64,000 bases of DNA from Dryobates pubescens (lineage: Eukaryota; Chordata; Aves; Piciformes; Picidae), in contig NC_071634.1 in assembly GCF_014839835.1 (NCBI RefSeq), forward strand, positions 15,916,453 through 15,980,452, written 5' to 3'. The notes beneath the pieces are model-generated. The model was not told where the DNA came from and searched no databases. It was given only the letters and a program-made list of their open reading frames with translations. Of the stretch, positions 35,901 through 64,000 are shown one piece after another. The stretch's first letter is position 1. Each line of letters begins with the position of its first letter. Position numbers and translations under genes: made by a program.

Positions 35901-37115
35901 TAACATTATAAAAGTGAAAGCAAGGGGACGAGGCTGGTTACAGCTGAACTTCTCCGGGCTTCCTTCGGCGCTAGTTAGGAGTGCCGAGTGCTCCCTCTAC
36001 CTCTACCGCAGCACGGAGCGTCCGCCCGGAGCCTGCGCGGCATTGCACCCAATGCTTCAGGTACCTCCGGTGCTCCAGAGCTTCCCGGTTACAGAGCAAA
36101 CCTCGGGCTTCAGTTTTCCTTTGTTTCTGGCAAGAAAGTGGAGTTTTCCTCAGCAGCCAGTTTCAGACAAATCCCTGCAGCCTGAGACCAGCTCTGGCAA
36201 ATCGTGACAACTGATAAAGAATTTGTTCTCACGTTTTAAGTTCAGCTTTTCAACTGCAGATGGAAAACGTAACTCAAACTGCTCCATAGAATCAGAGAAC
36301 AGTTTGGGTCGAAAGGGACCTTTCAAGGTCAAAAAGTTCAACATCCCTGCAGTCAGCAGGGACATTTGCAACTAGAGCAGCTTGGTCAGAGCCCCAAACG
36401 ACCTGACCTGCAATGACTCTAAGGATGTGGCATCCACCACCCCTCTGGGCAACCTGGGTCAGGGTCTTGCCACCCTCATCACGAAAGATCTCTTCTTCTA
36501 CCTAGTCTGAATCTGCCTTCTTTCAGTTTAAAACCATCATATCTCGTCGTGCGACAGGCTCTGCTAAAAGGTCTGTTCCTACCTTTCTTATTGGTCCCTT
36601 TAAGTACTGAAAGGCCACAAGAAGGTCTCCCTGCAGCCTTCTCTTCCCCAGGCTGAGCAACCTCAACTGTCAACCTGTCCTCACAGCAAAGAGGATCCAG
36701 CCATCGCATCCTAACTCCTTTAGCTGCATCCCAATCCTCCCCATCACTGCAGAGAACAGCTAAAGGATGTTCATAAGCACATGCTGGCAAACTACTTAAA
36801 CCGAGAGTACTATGAGTTGATTAGAAAAAAAAGTATTATCTTAGGCGAGCAGAAAGCCTCTCGAGAATTACTGACCCAGAGGCAGCCCCCAGCACAGCCC
36901 CAGCCCGGGCACGCTTGCCCTGCCCGCCACACCGCAGCCCTGCCAGGACGCGATCGCGCTCACGGCCGGTCCCCGGCCTGCTTCCTCCCCCCGCCCAGGG
37001 ACTCACTGTACTCCTCCGGCAGCAGCATCGGCCGGAAGTAGATTGGGTAAAAGACCGCGGCCACCACGACCACGAAGCCACCGAAGATACCAACGGTGCG
37101 GGACAGCCCCGCCAT
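32902..37115 (-). CDS. SMIM20: SMIM20 (MITRAC7), small integral membrane protein and phoenixin precursor, complete
   Basis: A small inner-mitochondrial-membrane protein that helps early cytochrome c oxidase assembly by stabilising newly made COX1; its C-terminus is also reported as the source of the peptide phoenixin. Exons: 37115-37007 (donor GTGAGT), 34428-34372 (acceptor TTTTCCAG, donor GTATAC), 32939-32902 (acceptor GATTTGTAG, stop TGA). Phases 1 and 1 agree and give 67 residues, the human length. The N-terminus reads MAGLSRTVGIFGGF; one membrane segment spans about residues 9-26; FYPIYFRP is at 22-29; EEYKKEQ crosses the first splice; the end is LKVWSDPFGRK. An in-frame upstream ATG (37256) is less likely because the human start aligns with MAGLSR. 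Head to head with SEL1L3 as in mammals. Intron 1 contains the CR1 copies at 34.8 and 36.3 kb; intron 2 (34371-32940) contains the (CTATC)n tract. Confidence 0.97.
32994..33012. repeat. (CA)n microsatellite
   Basis: Short CA run in SMIM20 intron 2. Confidence 0.85.
33935..33984 (+). mobile_element. CR1-type 3' tail
   Basis: GATAGGTTGGACATGATGAT then CTTCCAACCTGGTCTATC: the last bases of a CR1-like 3' end, running straight into the (CTATC)n array. Confidence 0.6.
33985..34067. repeat. (CTATC)n microsatellite
   Basis: About 16 uninterrupted pentamers directly after a CR1-like tail, in SMIM20 intron 2. Confidence 0.97.
34815..35045 (+). mobile_element. CR1 LINE 3' end
   Basis: CCCATGAGGGTGGTGAGGCT, AACAGGTTGCCCAGAGAAGT, then the tail GAACTAGATGATCTTTAAGG and ATGAGTCTATGATT. 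Old, diverged copy in SMIM20 intron 1. Confidence 0.9.
35046..36285. other. SMIM20 intron 1, no further feature seen
   Basis: Unremarkable intronic sequence with no supported exon. A short GC-richer patch at about 35.93-36.07 kb (TTCCTTCGGCGC, GGAGCGTCCGCCCGGAGCC) has some CpGs but no gene assigned. Confidence 0.4.
36286..36760 (-). mobile_element. CR1 LINE 3' fragment
   Basis: Plus strand opens ATAGAATCAGAGAACAGTTT; the minus strand shows FKLKEGRFRLGRRRDLS and the SLGKRRL-type upstream block. Diverged copy in SMIM20 intron 1. Confidence 0.9.
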
Positions 37116-37880
37116 CCCCGCCGGGCGCCGCCGCCCGGAAGCTCCCCGGGCTCCGCCTCCGGGGCGCACAGGAAGCGGAGTGGCAGCTGCGGACTTCGCC
37201 CCCCCCGTCCTGGCCCGGCGGTGAGCAGCGCCCCGCTGCGGGCCGGCGGGGCACAACCCGGTGCCGGCGCCCCCGTCCTCGGTGAGGCGGAGATAGTACC
37301 GAAAACCTAACCGCCGCGCTTTGTTGTGTTATGCCTGAGCCGGCGAGCGGTGACACTTCCCGGGCAGCCCCGGCCGCGCCACACACGGTAGCAGGGAGGA
37401 GACCTTGCCCCGTCTTAGCGCTCGAAAGCCGCCCCGTGGCAGCACGTCGCCCGCCGGCGGGACCGGGGGGCTGCCCTGGGCGGGGGCCTCGCTGCCAGCG
37501 CAGAGCCGAGGCGTGACGGTGGGGACGAGAACGGGAGGAGCCCCCGCGGAGCCCCCGAGCCACGCTGCCGCCGGGAGGGAGGCCCTGCGCCGGTGTCCCG
37601 CCCGGGACGCGCCGCTCCCGGGCCGCCGCCCGGTGCCTGTTGCACTCGGGGTGAGCGGGGGACTTTGGGCTGCCTTACAGCGCGGCAGCCCCCTAAGTGT
37701 CGCCGAGTGTCGCCCGGCCCGGCCCCTCCGCTCCCCTCCGCACCTGCGGCGGCGGCGCGGGACCGGGCGCGGCTCAGCCGTGCCCTGCGAGCGGCCCCTC
37801 CTCCAGGAAGCCGGATCTGCCGCATCCTTCTCGGCGGGGCCGGCCGCGCTGGGCAGCGCCGCCGCAACCTCCGCGCCAGG

Positions 37881-64000
<26,120 letters not shown>

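Overview
This is nuclear DNA of a bird. About 25 fragments of CR1 LINEs, the characteristic avian retrotransposon, lie across it on both strands, many with the typical 3' end (GGTTGGAA...TTCTATGATTCTATG). Introns are short and the genes read as standard vertebrate genes. CR1 is unusually dense and several copies are very alike, which would fit a CR1-rich lineage such as woodpeckers and allies (Piciformes); that placement is a guess from repeat load only. I saw no retrovirus-like element, no RNA gene and no CRISPR-like array.

Four protein genes are supported. From the left: (1) exons 1 and 2 of DQX1, a DEAH-type helicase-like ATPase, on the minus strand and running off the left edge (start 3010, exon 2 ends 124). 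(2) A complete three-exon gene of the INSYN2 (FAM196) inhibitory-synapse family on the minus strand, 21354 to 15000, about 602 residues. (3) SMIM20, complete in three exons on the minus strand (37115 to 32902), a 67-residue mitochondrial membrane protein whose C-terminus also encodes the peptide hormone phoenixin. (4) SEL1L3 on the plus strand, from its signal-peptide exon at 37881 through 19 exons to 63871, continuing past the right edge.

SMIM20 and SEL1L3 are head to head and share one CpG island (about 36.9-38.3 kb), as in mammals (human 4p15). DQX1 (human 2p13) and an INSYN2 gene (human relatives at 10q26 and 5q35) are not neighbours of that pair in mammals, and the window changes character between about 31.3 and 32.5 kb: GC-rich with CpG islands to the left, AT-richer to the right. 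Either a chromosome rearrangement joined two regions in this lineage or the scaffold is chimeric. DQX1 next to an INSYN2 gene makes sense on its own: their paralogues DHX32 and INSYN2A are close together on human 10q26, and TLX1/TLX2/TLX3 mark the same paralogous regions, so this INSYN2 gene may be a third ohnologue missing from mammals.

The gene-free stretches (3.5-14.8 kb and 21.9-32.5 kb) hold CR1 fragments, degenerate GC-rich tandem repeats, an unassigned CpG island at 29.0-31.3 kb, and a few AT-rich, homeodomain-motif-rich islands that look like conserved regulatory elements. The SEL1L3 introns hold most of the remaining CR1 copies, a (CTATC)n microsatellite and an 18-copy 51-bp minisatellite.
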